From positions 1 through 41,989 of the forward strand of contig NZ_JAENWM010000030.1 in the NCBI RefSeq assembly GCF_016650035.1: 41,989 nt of DNA, written 5' to 3'. Shown in pieces: positions 1-9,046 of the stretch (positions within the stretch are counted from its first letter, which is position 1; each line of letters opens with the position of its first letter). Origin of the DNA: Clostridium sp. GTDB lineage: Bacteria; Bacillota; Clostridia; Clostridiales; Clostridiaceae. A model generated the notes under the pieces. That model saw nothing but the letters and a program-made list of their open reading frames with translations. It had not been told where the DNA came from and ran no database searches. Made by a program: the position numbers and the translations under genes.

Positions 1-234
1 TACGCTATTTAAATATTCTGCTTCTTCCACCATTTTTTCAGCAGTTAAGCTAACAGCTTGAACATGAAGCATTGACTCATTACCTATAATTTTTCTGATA
101 CCTTTTAAAATATCTAAAAAGCTTTTGTTTTCTTTGGAAATAATTGTTGGATTAGTAGTAACACCAGCCATAGGGTACAAGTTGTAAGCCCTTTCTATAG
201 CCTCTAAATTTGCAGTATCAATTATATATAACAT
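1..234 (-). CDS. Transaldolase / fructose-6-phosphate aldolase-like protein, cut off at the window edge
   Basis: Only the first 78 codons are in the window; the gene continues past base 1. The start MLYIIDTANLEAIERAYN followed by AGVTTNPTII is typical of the small transaldolase/fructose-6-phosphate aldolase family: Asp6 and the TTNPT strand belong to the TIM-barrel active site. The catalytic Schiff-base lysine lies further along and cannot be checked. Such enzymes make or split a C3 unit and a sugar phosphate in the cytoplasm. The ATG is preceded by AAAGGAGA at good spacing, and the gene starts 16 bp after the stop of the reductase upstream on the same strand, so the two are probably one operon. 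Whether it is a true transaldolase or a fructose-6-phosphate aldolase cannot be told from this part. Confidence 0.8.
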   Translation of the reverse strand, partial: MLYIIDTANLEAIERAYNLYPMAGVTTNPTIISKENKSFLDILKGIRKIIGNESMLHVQAVSLTAEKMVEEAEYLNSV

Positions 235-250
235 AATTATCTCCTTTGGT

Positions 251-1117
251 TTATAAATTTATTTTAAATTCACTTAAGCATTTTTTAATTCCATCTGTTG
301 ACTCTGAAAACTCTAAACCATAGCTTTTAATTTTATCAGTACATAACCTTACATCTCTATTATGTTCTTTATATTTTTCTGTGTCTGCTTCTAATAATTC
401 ATTAATTCTATGTTCTAAACCAACTTCTTTAAATATTAAAGAACATATATCATAACGGCTTAAAGTATTATGACTTCCTACATGATAGATGCCATAAGGA
501 ATTTCAAATATCATTGGAAATTGGTCTATAACTTCATGAACATAAGTTAGGCCTCTATACTCGTTTGTTGTAACCAATGCTTTTTTGCCTCGTAAAATAT
601 CACTTAAGGTACCCCAAAGTATATTAGGAGACATACCACAATTTCGCTCAGGAACACCAAAGAGCCAAGTAAATCTTACAACCCAAAGTTCATCTAACAC
701 TTCTTTTAATAAGCCTTCAGCTTCAAGTTTATTTTTTCCATACATTGTATCGGGACAAGGTGTAGATTCTTCTGTATATGGACCACTTTCAATATTGCCA
801 TTAAAAACCTGCTCAGTGCTAAGAAAAATCATTTTTGCATGTACTTGTTTACAAGCTTTTGCAACGTTTAAAGCTCCAGTAACATTAATTTTATATGCGA
901 GGTCTGGATTTTTGTCACAAAATTCTGTACTTGCTTTGGCCGCTGCATGAATAACATAGTCAGGATTAAAGTTTTTAATAGTTCCATTTACCTGTTCTTC
1001 ATCAGTTACGTCAAGCATTGATGAACTAGCTGAGAGAATTTCGTAAGTGTTCTTATACCTCTCTACAAATCTAGTACAAAAGAAACCATTTCCACCTGTT
1101 AATAATATTTTTTTCAT
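251..1117 (-). CDS. RmlD-like NAD(P)-dependent sugar-nucleotide reductase/epimerase (extended SDR)
   Basis: This 288-residue protein has the Rossmann start MKKILLTGGNGFFCTRF, an SDR-type catalytic YGKNK (YxxxK) near residue 125, and an LSTEQVFNG strand, as in dTDP-4-dehydrorhamnose reductase (RmlD) and related sugar-nucleotide reductases. The length fits the RmlD family (about 280-300). The glycine motif reads GNGFFC, so the last glycine of GxxGxxG is replaced by cysteine; this may alter cofactor binding but is tolerated in some members. There are no rml or cell-wall sugar genes beside it, only a transaldolase-type gene 16 bp downstream, so the substrate is open. The ATG follows a GAGGTG ribosome binding site. 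Confidence 0.75.
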   Translation of the reverse strand: MKKILLTGGNGFFCTRFVERYKNTYEILSASSSMLDVTDEEQVNGTIKNFNPDYVIHAAAKASTEFCDKNPDLAYKINVTGALNVAKACKQVHAKMIFLSTEQVFNGNIESGPYTEESTPCPDTMYGKNKLEAEGLLKEVLDELWVVRFTWLFGVPERNCGMSPNILWGTLSDILRGKKALVTTNEYRGLTYVHEVIDQFPMIFEIPYGIYHVGSHNTLSRYDICSLIFKEVGLEHRINELLEADTEKYKEHNRDVRLCTDKIKSYGLEFSESTDGIKKCLSEFKINL

Positions 1118-1189
1118 TTTTACACCTCATCTTTAAAATTTTTAGTTCTCTAATTACAAAACAAAACAAAACCACAGCACATTAAGACC

Positions 1190-1195
1190 ATTATA
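1190..1195 (-). promoter_or_regulatory. Possible -10 box for the RmlD-like gene
   Basis: On the minus strand a perfect TATAAT lies about 70 bp before the reductase start. No good -35 hexamer is seen at 17 bp, so the promoter call is weak. Confidence 0.3.
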
Positions 1196-1238
1196 TCTCA
1201 TTTCAGTTGTTATTTTTTTATATTTTCATATAAATATT

Positions 1239-1278
1239 TTCTAAGAATGATATTCTAAGAATGATATTCTAAGAATGA
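1239..1278. repeat. Three tandem 14-bp units, each holding the palindrome TTCTAAGAA
   Basis: The unit TTCTAAGAATGATA occurs 2.9 times head to tail (starts at 1239, 1253 and 1267). Each unit carries the near-symmetrical ATTCTAAGAAT core. The array ends about 20 bp before a TATAAT at 1299-1304, where a -35 element or an activator site would sit. The 14-bp period is not a whole number of helix turns. It is most simply an operator array; no known box (CodY, PerR, Fur, CIRCE) fits well. Confidence 0.6.
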
Positions 1279-1318
1279 GTGAGAGAACAAGAGTACCTTA
1301 TAATATAGGGATGAAGGA

Positions 1319-1396
1319 ATGAAATTAGGACTTTTCAAAAGGTTGACAGGTACAAATGTAAACGATATACTAACAATGGATGATGTCGTTTTTTGA
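1319..1396 (+). pseudogene. 25-codon open frame, possible remnant of a rhodanese-like gene or a leader peptide
   Basis: A short frame begins at ATG 1319 with AGGG eight bases before it and a TATAAT at 1299-1304 upstream. It encodes MKLGLFKRLTGTNVNDIL and stops seven residues later. The start resembles the N-terminus of small rhodanese-domain proteins (short hydrophobic start, then a FKKLTGTDI-like stretch), which would make it a truncated gene. It also contains the promoter of the following transporter gene. The similarity is short and is judged by eye only. Confidence 0.25.
1343..1371 (+). promoter_or_regulatory. Sigma-A-type promoter of the NSS transporter gene
   Basis: TTGACA at 1343-1348, a 17-bp spacer and TATACT at 1366-1371. 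The predicted transcript would start near 1378, giving a leader of about 70 nt before the ATG at 1448. Confidence 0.7.
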
Positions 1397-1447
1397 ATTA
1401 AATTGCAGAATTCTAATTGATTTTATAACTTAGTAGGGGGTATGTTC

Positions 1448-2833
1448 ATGAAAAAAACAAATGAAAAGCCGAAAAGAGAACAGTGGAGTTCAAAAACAGG
1501 ATTTATACTTGCTGCTGCTGGATCTGCAGTTGGCCTTGGGAATCTTTGGAAATTTCCTTACACCGCAGGTAGTAATGGTGGAGGGGCTTTTGTCGTAGTT
1601 TATATTGTAATGCTTTTTTTAGTTGGGTTTACTTTAATGATGGCGGAGCTTGTACTCGGTAGACATACACAGCTAAGTGCAGTAGGTGCTTATAGGAAAG
1701 TTAAGGAAAAATGGGCATGGGTTGGATTTATAGGAGTAGGGGCATCATTTTTAATATTATCATTCTATAGTGTTATTGGTGGATGGGTATTAAAGTATAT
1801 TGTTACAGCATTTTCAGGTGGATTTAATACATCAGACCTTGGCGCACTTGAAGGTATATTTACGACCTTCATAGGAAGTCCAGTTCAGCCAATTATTTAC
1901 CATGGTATATTTATAGCATTAACATTATTAATAGTTATGGGTGGTGTTAGTGGTGGTATCGAAAAGTTTAGTAAAATTTTAATGCCATCATTATTTATAA
2001 TGATGATTGTGATTATGATTAGATCCGTTACACTTCCAGGTGCTATGGAAGGTGTTGAATTTTTATTAAAACCAGATTTTTCTAAAATTGACAGCTCTGT
2101 TATATTAGCAGCAGCGGGGCAGGTATTCTTTTCCCTAAGCCTTGGTATGGGTGTTATTATTGCATACGGTAGTTATCTTTCGAAAGATGATAATCTTGTA
2201 GAAAGTGCTTTTTTTATTCCAATGATTGATAGTATAATAGCAATAATTGCAGGACTTACAATTCTACCAGCAGTATTTGCTTTAGGATTTGACCCAGCTG
2301 GTGGGCCTGGACTTCTCTTCATAACATTACCAGGTGTATTTGCTAAGATGCCTTTAGGCTCTTTCTTTGCTGTGTTATTCTTCATATTAGTCTTATTTGC
2401 TGCTATTACATCTTCGATTTCACTGTTAGAGTCGGCGGTAGCAGTATGTATTGACGAATTTAAATGGGAACGTAAAACTGCAACAATTGGACTTGCAATT
2501 CTTGCCTTTCTTATTGGTATACCTTCGTCATTAGCTAATGGACCTATTATGTCGGATATGGTATTTATTAGAGGTCTTAATTTCTTTGACTCAATGAGCT
2601 ATCTTGCAGAAAGTATCCTTCTACCACTTGCAGGATTACTGTTAAGTATATTCATCGGATGGGTATGGGGCATAGACAAAGCTATAGCTGAAGCTACTAA
2701 TGACGGAAAAGTAAAATTTGGGCTTGCCCATTTTTGGGGATTCCTTATTAAGTGGGTGGTTCCAGTTGCTGTATTTGTAATTTTATTACAGAGTACTGGC
2801 ATATTAGATTGGGTTTTATCTGTTATTAAATAG
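1448..2833 (+). CDS. Neurotransmitter:sodium symporter (NSS/SNF) family amino acid transporter
   Basis: An integral membrane protein of about 461 residues, the size of bacterial NSS transporters such as LeuT and MhsT. The first helix carries the family signature GSAVGLGNLWKFPY and then NGGGAFVVVY, which form the Na+ and substrate sites. A second conserved region, FFSLSLGMGVIIAYGSYL, matches helix 6. It would import an amino acid with Na+; the substrate cannot be read from the sequence. An ATG at 1442 is only one base after the AGTAGGGGG ribosome binding site, while ATG 1448 is seven bases away, so 1448 is taken. It has its own promoter and a shared terminator at 2852-2895. No MetS-like small subunit follows it, unlike the second NSS gene at 37945. 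Confidence 0.9.
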   Translation: MKKTNEKPKREQWSSKTGFILAAAGSAVGLGNLWKFPYTAGSNGGGAFVVVYIVMLFLVGFTLMMAELVLGRHTQLSAVGAYRKVKEKWAWVGFIGVGASFLILSFYSVIGGWVLKYIVTAFSGGFNTSDLGALEGIFTTFIGSPVQPIIYHGIFIALTLLIVMGGVSGGIEKFSKILMPSLFIMMIVIMIRSVTLPGAMEGVEFLLKPDFSKIDSSVILAAAGQVFFSLSLGMGVIIAYGSYLSKDDNLVESAFFIPMIDSIIAIIAGLTILPAVFALGFDPAGGPGLLFITLPGVFAKMPLGSFFAVLFFILVLFAAITSSISLLESAVAVCIDEFKWERKTATIGLAILAFLIGIPSSLANGPIMSDMVFIRGLNFFDSMSYLAESILLPLAGLLLSIFIGWVWGIDKAIAEATNDGKVKFGLAHFWGFLIKWVVPVAVFVILLQSTGILDWVLSVIK

Positions 2834-2851
2834 TATGAATTTGTATAATAT

Positions 2852-2895
2852 AAAAAAGTCAACCTGTAAAAGCTTTTACTGGTTGACTTTTTTTT
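2852..2895. terminator. Bidirectional terminator between convergent genes
   Basis: AAAAAAGTCAACC pairs with GGTTGACTTTTTT around the inner palindrome GTAAAAGCTTTTAC. The hairpin has A and T runs on both sides and lies between the stops of the NSS gene (plus) and the M20 peptidase gene (minus), so it can serve both. Confidence 0.85.
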
Positions 2896-2931
2896 GACCA
2901 ATAAGCCATTATCATAGCATGCTTTTGAATT

Positions 2932-4155
2932 TTACTCCGTAAGTACTTTGACTAAAAAGTCATAGATAATGTCTGCTGTTTTTTTAATAGAACTTATGGT
3001 AGCATATTCATCAGGACCATGAATATGTTCACCTTCAGCACCGAAAATTATTACAGGCGCATTTAACCTTGAACCTAAGTGGTTAAAATCACCTATGCAT
3101 TGAAAATAAGAGATACTTGCGTCGCAACCACAAACATTCTTTATTGATTGTAAGAAGGTAGCGACAAGGCAATTTTGTTGTGGTACTATATATGGCAAAT
3201 AGCCTGGGTTACCGTCTGAAGGGGCATCTCTAAAAGTAATTTTATAAGTGCTTTTAATATTTGTTTTTTTTATTGCACTAATTATATAACTTTCTATCTT
3301 TTCTTCATCTTCTCCCATGACAACGTGCCAAAACAGTCTAACTTTAGCATAATCCGGAACACTGCAGGCACCGCCATCGCTTTCTACTGCAATGACACAT
3401 GCAATACCTTTTCCTAAAAATAATCCTTCAACATAATCGATTTTTTCTAATTCACATATGAATTTTGAAGCATCAACTGCTGCATTGATACCTGATGTTG
3501 GTAGCGCCGCATGGCAAGCTTTACCGAAGAATTCAACCTCAAGACTATAGCCACCTCTTGCCCCAAGAGATACATCTGGAAAAGAACGATTATTGAAACC
3601 CGCGCTTGGCTCAGTACTGATTATAAAATCCACGTCTTTAAGTAATCCTTCTTCAATTAATGCATTTGTTCCAAGACCGTAAGGGCCTTCTTCATCAGAA
3701 ACAAATGTTGCAATAATCTTCCCTTTAAAATCTTTGTAAAGTCCATTAAACTTTCTGAGTGCAAGCATAGAAGCACAACAACCGGATTTCATATCAAGAG
3801 CACCAAGTCCATAAATTTTATCACCTTCTAAAAGTCCAGTGTAGGGGTTTTTGGACCACCCATTAGAAAGATTAACAGTATCTAGGTGACAATTTATACA
3901 TATAATAGGGCCATCACGCTGGCCAGTAATTTCACAGATAACATTTTTGCCCATGAAATTAGTTATTTTTGACTCATGGTATAAATGAAGGAACGCTTTC
4001 ATATGATTATTAATAATCCATTGGTAGGTAAAATCCATAATGCTATCTTCAAAAAAATAGGGACTTGGTATGTAGATCAATTCTTTCATTAATTTAATTG
4101 CTTCAAATGTTGTGATTTCGTCATAGGATGCAGTCTCTTCAGTTATTTTGGTCAT
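2932..4155 (-). CDS. M20-family metallopeptidase/deacylase (ArgE/DapE-like)
   Basis: A 407-residue cytoplasmic zinc hydrolase. The M20 motifs are in order: HLDT (His90, Asp92), ALDMKSG with the bridging Asp121, DEEGPYG (Glu155 base and Glu156), a STEPS strand near residue 182, and a late metal ligand in GEHIHGPDEY. The middle part matches the M20 dimerisation domain. Family members remove acyl groups from amino acids (acetylornithine, succinyl-diaminopimelate) or cleave dipeptides; which applies is not visible. It sits beside and divergent from a peptide importer, so cutting imported di- or tripeptides is a fair guess. The start has an AGGGAG site before ATG. Confidence 0.85.
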   Translation of the reverse strand: MTKITEETASYDEITTFEAIKLMKELIYIPSPYFFEDSIMDFTYQWIINNHMKAFLHLYHESKITNFMGKNVICEITGQRDGPIICINCHLDTVNLSNGWSKNPYTGLLEGDKIYGLGALDMKSGCCASMLALRKFNGLYKDFKGKIIATFVSDEEGPYGLGTNALIEEGLLKDVDFIISTEPSAGFNNRSFPDVSLGARGGYSLEVEFFGKACHAALPTSGINAAVDASKFICELEKIDYVEGLFLGKGIACVIAVESDGGACSVPDYAKVRLFWHVVMGEDEEKIESYIISAIKKTNIKSTYKITFRDAPSDGNPGYLPYIVPQQNCLVATFLQSIKNVCGCDASISYFQCIGDFNHLGSRLNAPVIIFGAEGEHIHGPDEYATISSIKKTADIIYDFLVKVLTE

Positions 4156-4279
4156 ACAGAAATCTCCCTAAAATTGCTTTCAATATATGGTATGTTTAAA
4201 CAATGAAAATAAAACCAATGTGTAAAGAATATAAATACAATAATTTGAATCATGCATTAATAATGAAGAATATTGAATA

Positions 4280-4314
4280 AATTAAATCATAAAAATAATT
4301 TTTATGATTTAATT
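4280..4314. repeat. 16-bp perfect inverted repeat between divergent peptidase and peptide-importer genes
   Basis: AATTAAATCATAAAAA at 4280-4295 is repeated in inverse at 4299-4314 with a 3-base loop. It lies within the 314-bp gap between the M20 gene and oppA, about 55 bp before the oppA -35 box. It is AT-rich and has no T-run in either transcribed direction that would serve these genes, so an operator or cruciform is more likely than a terminator. Confidence 0.5.
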
Positions 4315-4367
4315 CATGTCGTATACAGTATTGTTTAATGAAAAAATGATTTTTGTTAAAAAAAAAC

Positions 4368-4396
4368 TTGCATTTATTTGACTATAATGATAATAT
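4368..4396 (+). promoter_or_regulatory. Probable promoter of the oppA-dppBCDF operon
   Basis: TTGCAT at 4368-4373, a 17-bp spacer and TAATAT at 4391-4396, about 70 bp before the oppA start. TATAAT at 4383 lacks a matching -35 box. Confidence 0.5.
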
Positions 4397-4469
4397 AGTT
4401 AACAATTAATACATAATATTAGGGGGTTATTTGTTAAGGTAAAAACACATTCAAGGGGGGCAAATTAAT

Positions 4470-6053
4470 ATGAAAAGAAAATTTATTGCTATTATGCTGA
4501 CAGGAGCGCTTGTATTAGGTACTGTACTTACAGGTTGTGGGAGTAGTGCATCAAATAATGCAGCAAAGCCTGCAACAGAAGATACTGCAACAACAAAGAC
4601 ATTAGTTTATTCTCAAGGAGCAGATCCCAGAGGGCTCGATCCTGCCTATGTTGACGATGGTGAGTCTGCAAAGGTTATATCTAATGTTTATGAAGGTTTA
4701 ATCAAATACAAAGATGGATCCACGGAAATTGAACCTTGTCTTGCTCTAGACTGGGAAATTAGTGAGGATGGAAAAGAATATACTTTCAATTTAAGACAAG
4801 ATGTAAAATTTCAAGATGGAACACCTTTTAATGCAGATGCTGTGATATTTAATGTTGAAAGACAACTTCCTCCAAAGGCAACAGATGATATGCCGTATGC
4901 ATCTTTTACCTATGGACAAGTAGCTAAAATTGAAAAAACTGGAGATTATTCAGTTAAGTTTACATTGACAAGTAAATACACACCGTTTTTAGCAAATCTT
5001 GCGATGTCTCTTGCAGCTCCAGTTGTAAGCCCAACAGCAGTAGCAAAATTCGGTGATAAATTTATTGAAAATCCGGTTGGAACAGGCCCATATTCTTTTG
5101 TGTCTTGGGATAAAAATCAATCATTGAAACTTACGAAATTTGATGGATATTGGGGAGATAAACCAAAGGTGGATAACGTAGTATTTAAATTTACAAAAGA
5201 AAATTCAGTTCGTGCCAGTGATTTAATGACCGGTGGAACAGATATAATTGACGGAGTTGATCCTAATGATATTGAAAAATTAAAATCTGAAGGTATGGAA
5301 ATATACCAAAGTGATGGAATGAATATTAATTATATGGCATTTAATTGTTCAAGAGAACCATTTAATGATCCTGCGCTTCGTGAAGCTATTTCTCATGCTA
5401 TTGATAGAGAAGAATTAGTTAAATATTTATATCAAGGATATTCAAGTGTAGCAAACAGCCCACTTCCAACGTTTATACCTGGTTATGACAAGGATGTTGA
5501 GCCATATAATTATGACGCGGATAAAGCAAAACAAATGCTTAAAGATGCTGGAAAATCAGACCTAGAGGTTAAGATTATTACTTATTCTAATCCTAGACCT
5601 TATAATACAGTTGGCGGACAAAAACTTGCAGAATCAGTTCAAAACTACCTAGCAAAAATTGGAGTAACTGCAACAATAGATTCTTACAATTGGACTGATT
5701 ATAAAGGAAAGCTTGCGAATGGAGAAGGAGATATATTCTTCTATGGTTGGACAGGTGATAATGGTGATGCAGATAACTTCCTTTCACTATTCGATTCAAA
5801 TGAAATTAAATCTACTTTGAATTCAGCTCAATATTCTAATCCAGCAGTTGATGCGCTACTTTTAAAAGGTAGAGAACTGGAAAACGGAGAGGAAAGAAAT
5901 AAAATTTATAAAGAACTTCAAGAGATAGTTGCAAAGGATGCACCATGGCTTCCAATATCTCATTCACAAGCACTTGCAGCCTATTCACCTAATGTTACTG
6001 GCTTTAGTATGCATCCAACTGGATCAGTATTCTTTAGCGGTGTTGATAAATAA
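4470..6053 (+). CDS. oppA: Oligopeptide/dipeptide ABC transporter, substrate-binding lipoprotein (SBP_bac_5)
   Basis: A 527-residue extracellular lipoprotein. A lipoprotein signal peptide (basic MKRK, hydrophobic stretch, lipobox LTGC with Cys23) is followed by a Ser/Asn-rich linker. The mature part has family-5 solute-binding features: DPRGLDPAYV, the NVYEGLIKY strand, WEISEDGKEYTFNLRQDVKF, and the hinge region VGTGPYSFVSWDKNQ. It captures peptides, or less likely nickel or other ligands, and hands them to the permeases downstream. The length fits DppA/OppA proteins. A GGGGGG ribosome binding site precedes the ATG. It is the first gene of a five-gene operon. Confidence 0.88.
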   Translation: MKRKFIAIMLTGALVLGTVLTGCGSSASNNAAKPATEDTATTKTLVYSQGADPRGLDPAYVDDGESAKVISNVYEGLIKYKDGSTEIEPCLALDWEISEDGKEYTFNLRQDVKFQDGTPFNADAVIFNVERQLPPKATDDMPYASFTYGQVAKIEKTGDYSVKFTLTSKYTPFLANLAMSLAAPVVSPTAVAKFGDKFIENPVGTGPYSFVSWDKNQSLKLTKFDGYWGDKPKVDNVVFKFTKENSVRASDLMTGGTDIIDGVDPNDIEKLKSEGMEIYQSDGMNINYMAFNCSREPFNDPALREAISHAIDREELVKYLYQGYSSVANSPLPTFIPGYDKDVEPYNYDADKAKQMLKDAGKSDLEVKIITYSNPRPYNTVGGQKLAESVQNYLAKIGVTATIDSYNWTDYKGKLANGEGDIFFYGWTGDNGDADNFLSLFDSNEIKSTLNSAQYSNPAVDALLLKGRELENGEERNKIYKELQEIVAKDAPWLPISHSQALAAYSPNVTGFSMHPTGSVFFSGVDK

Positions 6054-6136
6054 TTCTATTTTAGAACAATTTTTAGGTGGAATATCGTATCATGCGGTCT
6101 TCCACTTTTTTTTTAGATTTAAAGAGGAGGGTAACC

Positions 6137-7141
6137 ATGGTTAAATATATTATTAAACGACTGCTTTTACTGATACCAGTTATTATTGGAGTATCAATGC
6201 TTGTTTTTTTGGTTATGCACATGTTTACCACTGATCCAGCTGCCACAATTCTTGGGCAGCATGCAAAGCAAGAGCAGATTCAAGCTCTAAGAGAACAACT
6301 CGGACTTAATAAGCCTATTTTTGTTCAATATTGGGACTTTTTAAGAGGAATACTTCATGGAAATTTTGGGGATTCACTTATGACAAAAACTCCAGTATGG
6401 GATGAAATAATGGCACGTTTCCCAGCTACAATTGAACTTGCATTAGCTGGTGTTATATTTGCTTCTATTATAGGGGTATTTATGGGTGTTATCTCTGCAA
6501 TAAAACAAAACTCAATTGTTGATTATGTCTGTATGGTAATATCCCTTCTAGGAGTATCCATGCCAATATTTTGGTTAGGACTAATTTTTATATTAGTTTT
6601 TGGAGTTCAACTTCAGTGGTTACCAGTATCGGGTAGAATAGACATTGGCCTGGAACCAATTAGAATTACAGGACTATACTTATTTGATTCTTTAGCTTCT
6701 GGCAATATGCCTTCGTTTTATAGTGCTGTAAGACATCTAATTATGCCAGCAGTAGCCCTTGGATCCGCATCTACTGCTATTATTGCAAGAATGACTCGTT
6801 CTACCATGCTTGAAGTTGTTAGACAGGATTATATAAGGACAGCCAGAGCAAAGGGTCTTTTAGAAAGACCGGTTATTTTTGGACATGCACTTAAAAATGC
6901 CTTGATTCCAATTATAACAGTAATAGGACTTCAGCTAGGCACCTTGCTTGGTGGAGCAGTATTAACAGAAACTGTATTTTCATGGCCAGGTGTTGGTAAA
7001 TACGTAGTACAAGCAATTTTAGTCACAGATTATCCTGTGGTGCAAGGTACAGTAATGATGATGGCAGTAATTTTTGTGCTTGTTAATTTAATCGTAGATA
7101 TAATTTATGCGTTTATAGATCCAAGAATTAAATATTCTTAA
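6137..7141 (+). CDS. dppB: Peptide ABC transporter permease, DppB/OppB type
   Basis: A 334-residue membrane protein with about six helices. The start MVKYIIKRLLLLIPVIIGVS is the typical first helix of DppB, and the EAA loop reads ARAKGLLERPVIFGHALKNA, which docks on the ATPase. The frame is open to 6077, but GAGGAGG at 6125-6130 lies six bases before ATG 6137, so the shorter form is taken. It forms the channel with the next gene product. It lies 83 bp after oppA. Confidence 0.9.
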   Translation: MVKYIIKRLLLLIPVIIGVSMLVFLVMHMFTTDPAATILGQHAKQEQIQALREQLGLNKPIFVQYWDFLRGILHGNFGDSLMTKTPVWDEIMARFPATIELALAGVIFASIIGVFMGVISAIKQNSIVDYVCMVISLLGVSMPIFWLGLIFILVFGVQLQWLPVSGRIDIGLEPIRITGLYLFDSLASGNMPSFYSAVRHLIMPAVALGSASTAIIARMTRSTMLEVVRQDYIRTARAKGLLERPVIFGHALKNALIPIITVIGLQLGTLLGGAVLTETVFSWPGVGKYVVQAILVTDYPVVQGTVMMMAVIFVLVNLIVDIIYAFIDPRIKYS

Positions 7142-7154
7142 AGGAGTGAAATAA

Positions 7155-8054
7155 ATGACAACTAAAAATTTAAATGAAAATGAAGAAACACAACTTGAAC
7201 AAGCTCCTAAAGAAGAATCTAAACTTGGAAATGCATGGTACATGCTTAAGAAAAATAAAGCAGCACTTGTAGGACTTATAATAATAACAATCCTTTTGAT
7301 CATTGCCATTTTTGGACCCTTAATTATGCCTTATAAACCAAACATAGGAGAGTTATCACAAAGCCTTCAAAAACCATCTTTTGCTCATTGGTTTGGTACG
7401 GATGAACAGGGCCGTGATATTTTAAGTAGGATAATAGACGGTACTAAAATATCTTTAAGAGTTGGTGTTACAGCTGTTGCAATAGCATTATCTATAGGAA
7501 TTGTTGTAGGCTCCATTGCAGGGTATTATGGTGGTAAAGTAGACATGTTAATCATGAGATTTATGGATATTATGCTTGCATTTCCATCATTATTACTTGC
7601 AATTGCATTCATGAGTGTATTAGGTAAAGGTATAGATAACGCTATAATTGCAATAAGTATTGTTACCATTCCTGAATACGCTAGAATTGTTCGAGGCTCG
7701 ATATTGTCAATTAAAGATAGTGAGTATGTTCAAGCTGCAAGAGTTATCGGGAATAGTGATGTAGCTATAATATTTAAACATATTTTGCCTAACGTAATTT
7801 CTCCTATAATTGTGCGTGCGACTCTTGGAGTATCTAATGCTATTTTAGATACGGCGGCTCTTGGATTTTTGGGACTTGGAGTACAACCTCCACAAGCAGA
7901 ATGGGGAAGCATGCTGGGAGCAGGGCGTGGTTATTTTTATAATGCACCTCATATAATTCTTTTTCCAGGTATTGCTATAACTATAACTGTACTAGCTTTC
8001 AATCTATTTGGTGATGGACTACGAGATGCACTAGATCCAAAACTTCATCAATAA
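7155..8054 (+). CDS. dppC: Peptide ABC transporter permease, DppC/OppC type
   Basis: A 299-residue membrane protein. It has a charged cytoplasmic N-terminus rich in Glu and Lys (residues 1-33), the OppC N-terminal helix, the HWFGTDEQGRDILSRI segment that is a hallmark of DppC/OppC, and an EAA loop QAARVIGNSDVAIIFKHILP. It pairs with the DppB-type permease. An AAGGAG site precedes the ATG, and the gene lies 13 bp after dppB. Confidence 0.92.
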   Translation: MTTKNLNENEETQLEQAPKEESKLGNAWYMLKKNKAALVGLIIITILLIIAIFGPLIMPYKPNIGELSQSLQKPSFAHWFGTDEQGRDILSRIIDGTKISLRVGVTAVAIALSIGIVVGSIAGYYGGKVDMLIMRFMDIMLAFPSLLLAIAFMSVLGKGIDNAIIAISIVTIPEYARIVRGSILSIKDSEYVQAARVIGNSDVAIIFKHILPNVISPIIVRATLGVSNAILDTAALGFLGLGVQPPQAEWGSMLGAGRGYFYNAPHIILFPGIAITITVLAFNLFGDGLRDALDPKLHQ

Positions 8055-8066
8055 GGGGGATACATA

Positions 8067-9044
8067 ATGTTATTAGAAGTTAAAAATTTACGAACACAAT
8101 TTAGAGTTAAGGGTGGACTAGTTAATGCAGTAGATGGTGTGGATTTTGAAGTAGATAAGGGTGAAATACTAGCCATTGTTGGCGAGTCTGGTTCAGGCAA
8201 AAGTGTAACCTCCCTTTCGATTTTGAGCCTTATACCAAGTCCCCCTGGCAAAATTATAGGTGGAGAAATTTTGTTTAAAGGTGAAGATTTGTTAAAGAAA
8301 AGTAATAAGGAAATGCAAGATATAAGAGGAGATAAAATATCTATGATATTTCAAGAACCCATGACTTCTTTAAATCCTGTAGTTACCATAGGAAAGCAAA
8401 TATCAGAAACTATAATTAGACATAAGAAGTTAAAAAAGAAAGAGGCTACATTGGAGGCAATTAAGATGCTAGAGCTTGTAGGTATTCCAACTCCAAAGAA
8501 GAGAATAAATGATTATCCACACCAATTAAGTGGTGGTATGAGACAAAGAGTAATGATTGCTATTGCGCTATCGTGTAATCCAGAATTGCTTATTGCAGAT
8601 GAACCTACTACAGCACTTGATGTTACTATACAAGCCCAAATACTAGAATTAATTATAAGCTTAAAAAATAAACTTAATACTGCGATTCTTTTAATTACCC
8701 ACGATCTTGGTGTAGTAGCAGAAACAGCAGATAGGATTGCGGTAATGTATTGTGGTAAGCTTGTTGAAAAAGCAACTTCGCTTCAGCTTTTTGAAAAGCC
8801 TTTACATCCCTACACCGAAGGGTTATTGCTTTCTATACCTAAGGTAGATGAAAAGGTAGAAGAGTTATTCATGATTCCAGGAATGGTACCTAATCCACTT
8901 AATATGCCAAAGGGATGTCCCTTTAGTGATAGGTGTAGTAAATGTATGGATATTTGCAAACAAAAGGAACCAGCACTTGTTGAATATGAGGGTAGAAGTG
9001 TTCGTTGTTTTTTATACAGTGATAAACAGGAAGGACAGGTGTAA
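8067..9044 (+). CDS. dppD: Peptide ABC transporter ATP-binding protein, DppD/OppD type
   Basis: A 325-residue cytoplasmic ATPase. The Walker A motif is GESGSGKS, the signature LSGGMRQR, Walker [13 protein letters not shown], and the switch histidine lies in [10 protein letters not shown]. The C-terminal oligopeptide extension has the Cys cluster [14 protein letters not shown] plus a later Cys, a pattern reported to hold an iron-sulfur centre in some DppD proteins. It works as a heterodimer with the next gene product. The ATG follows AAGGGGG, 12 bp after dppC. Confidence 0.93.
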   Translation: MLLEVKNLRTQFRVKGGLVNAVDGVDFEVDKGEILAIVGESGSGKSVTSLSILSLIPSPPGKIIGGEILFKGEDLLKKSNKEMQDIRGDKISMIFQEPMTSLNPVVTIGKQISETIIRHKKLKKKEATLEAIKMLELVGIPTPKKRINDYPHQLSGGMRQRVMIAIALSCNPELLIADEPTTALDVTIQAQILELIISLKNKLNTAILLITHDLGVVAETADRIAVMYCGKLVEKATSLQLFEKPLHPYTEGLLLSIPKVDEKVEELFMIPGMVPNPLNMPKGCPFSDRCSKCMDICKQKEPALVEYEGRSVRCFLYSDKQEGQV

Positions 9045-9046
9045 AT

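Noticed and set aside
585-950. 121-codon frame on the plus strand
   Set aside because: It lies opposite the RmlD-like gene, which has clear family motifs; the plus frame has none and no ribosome binding site.
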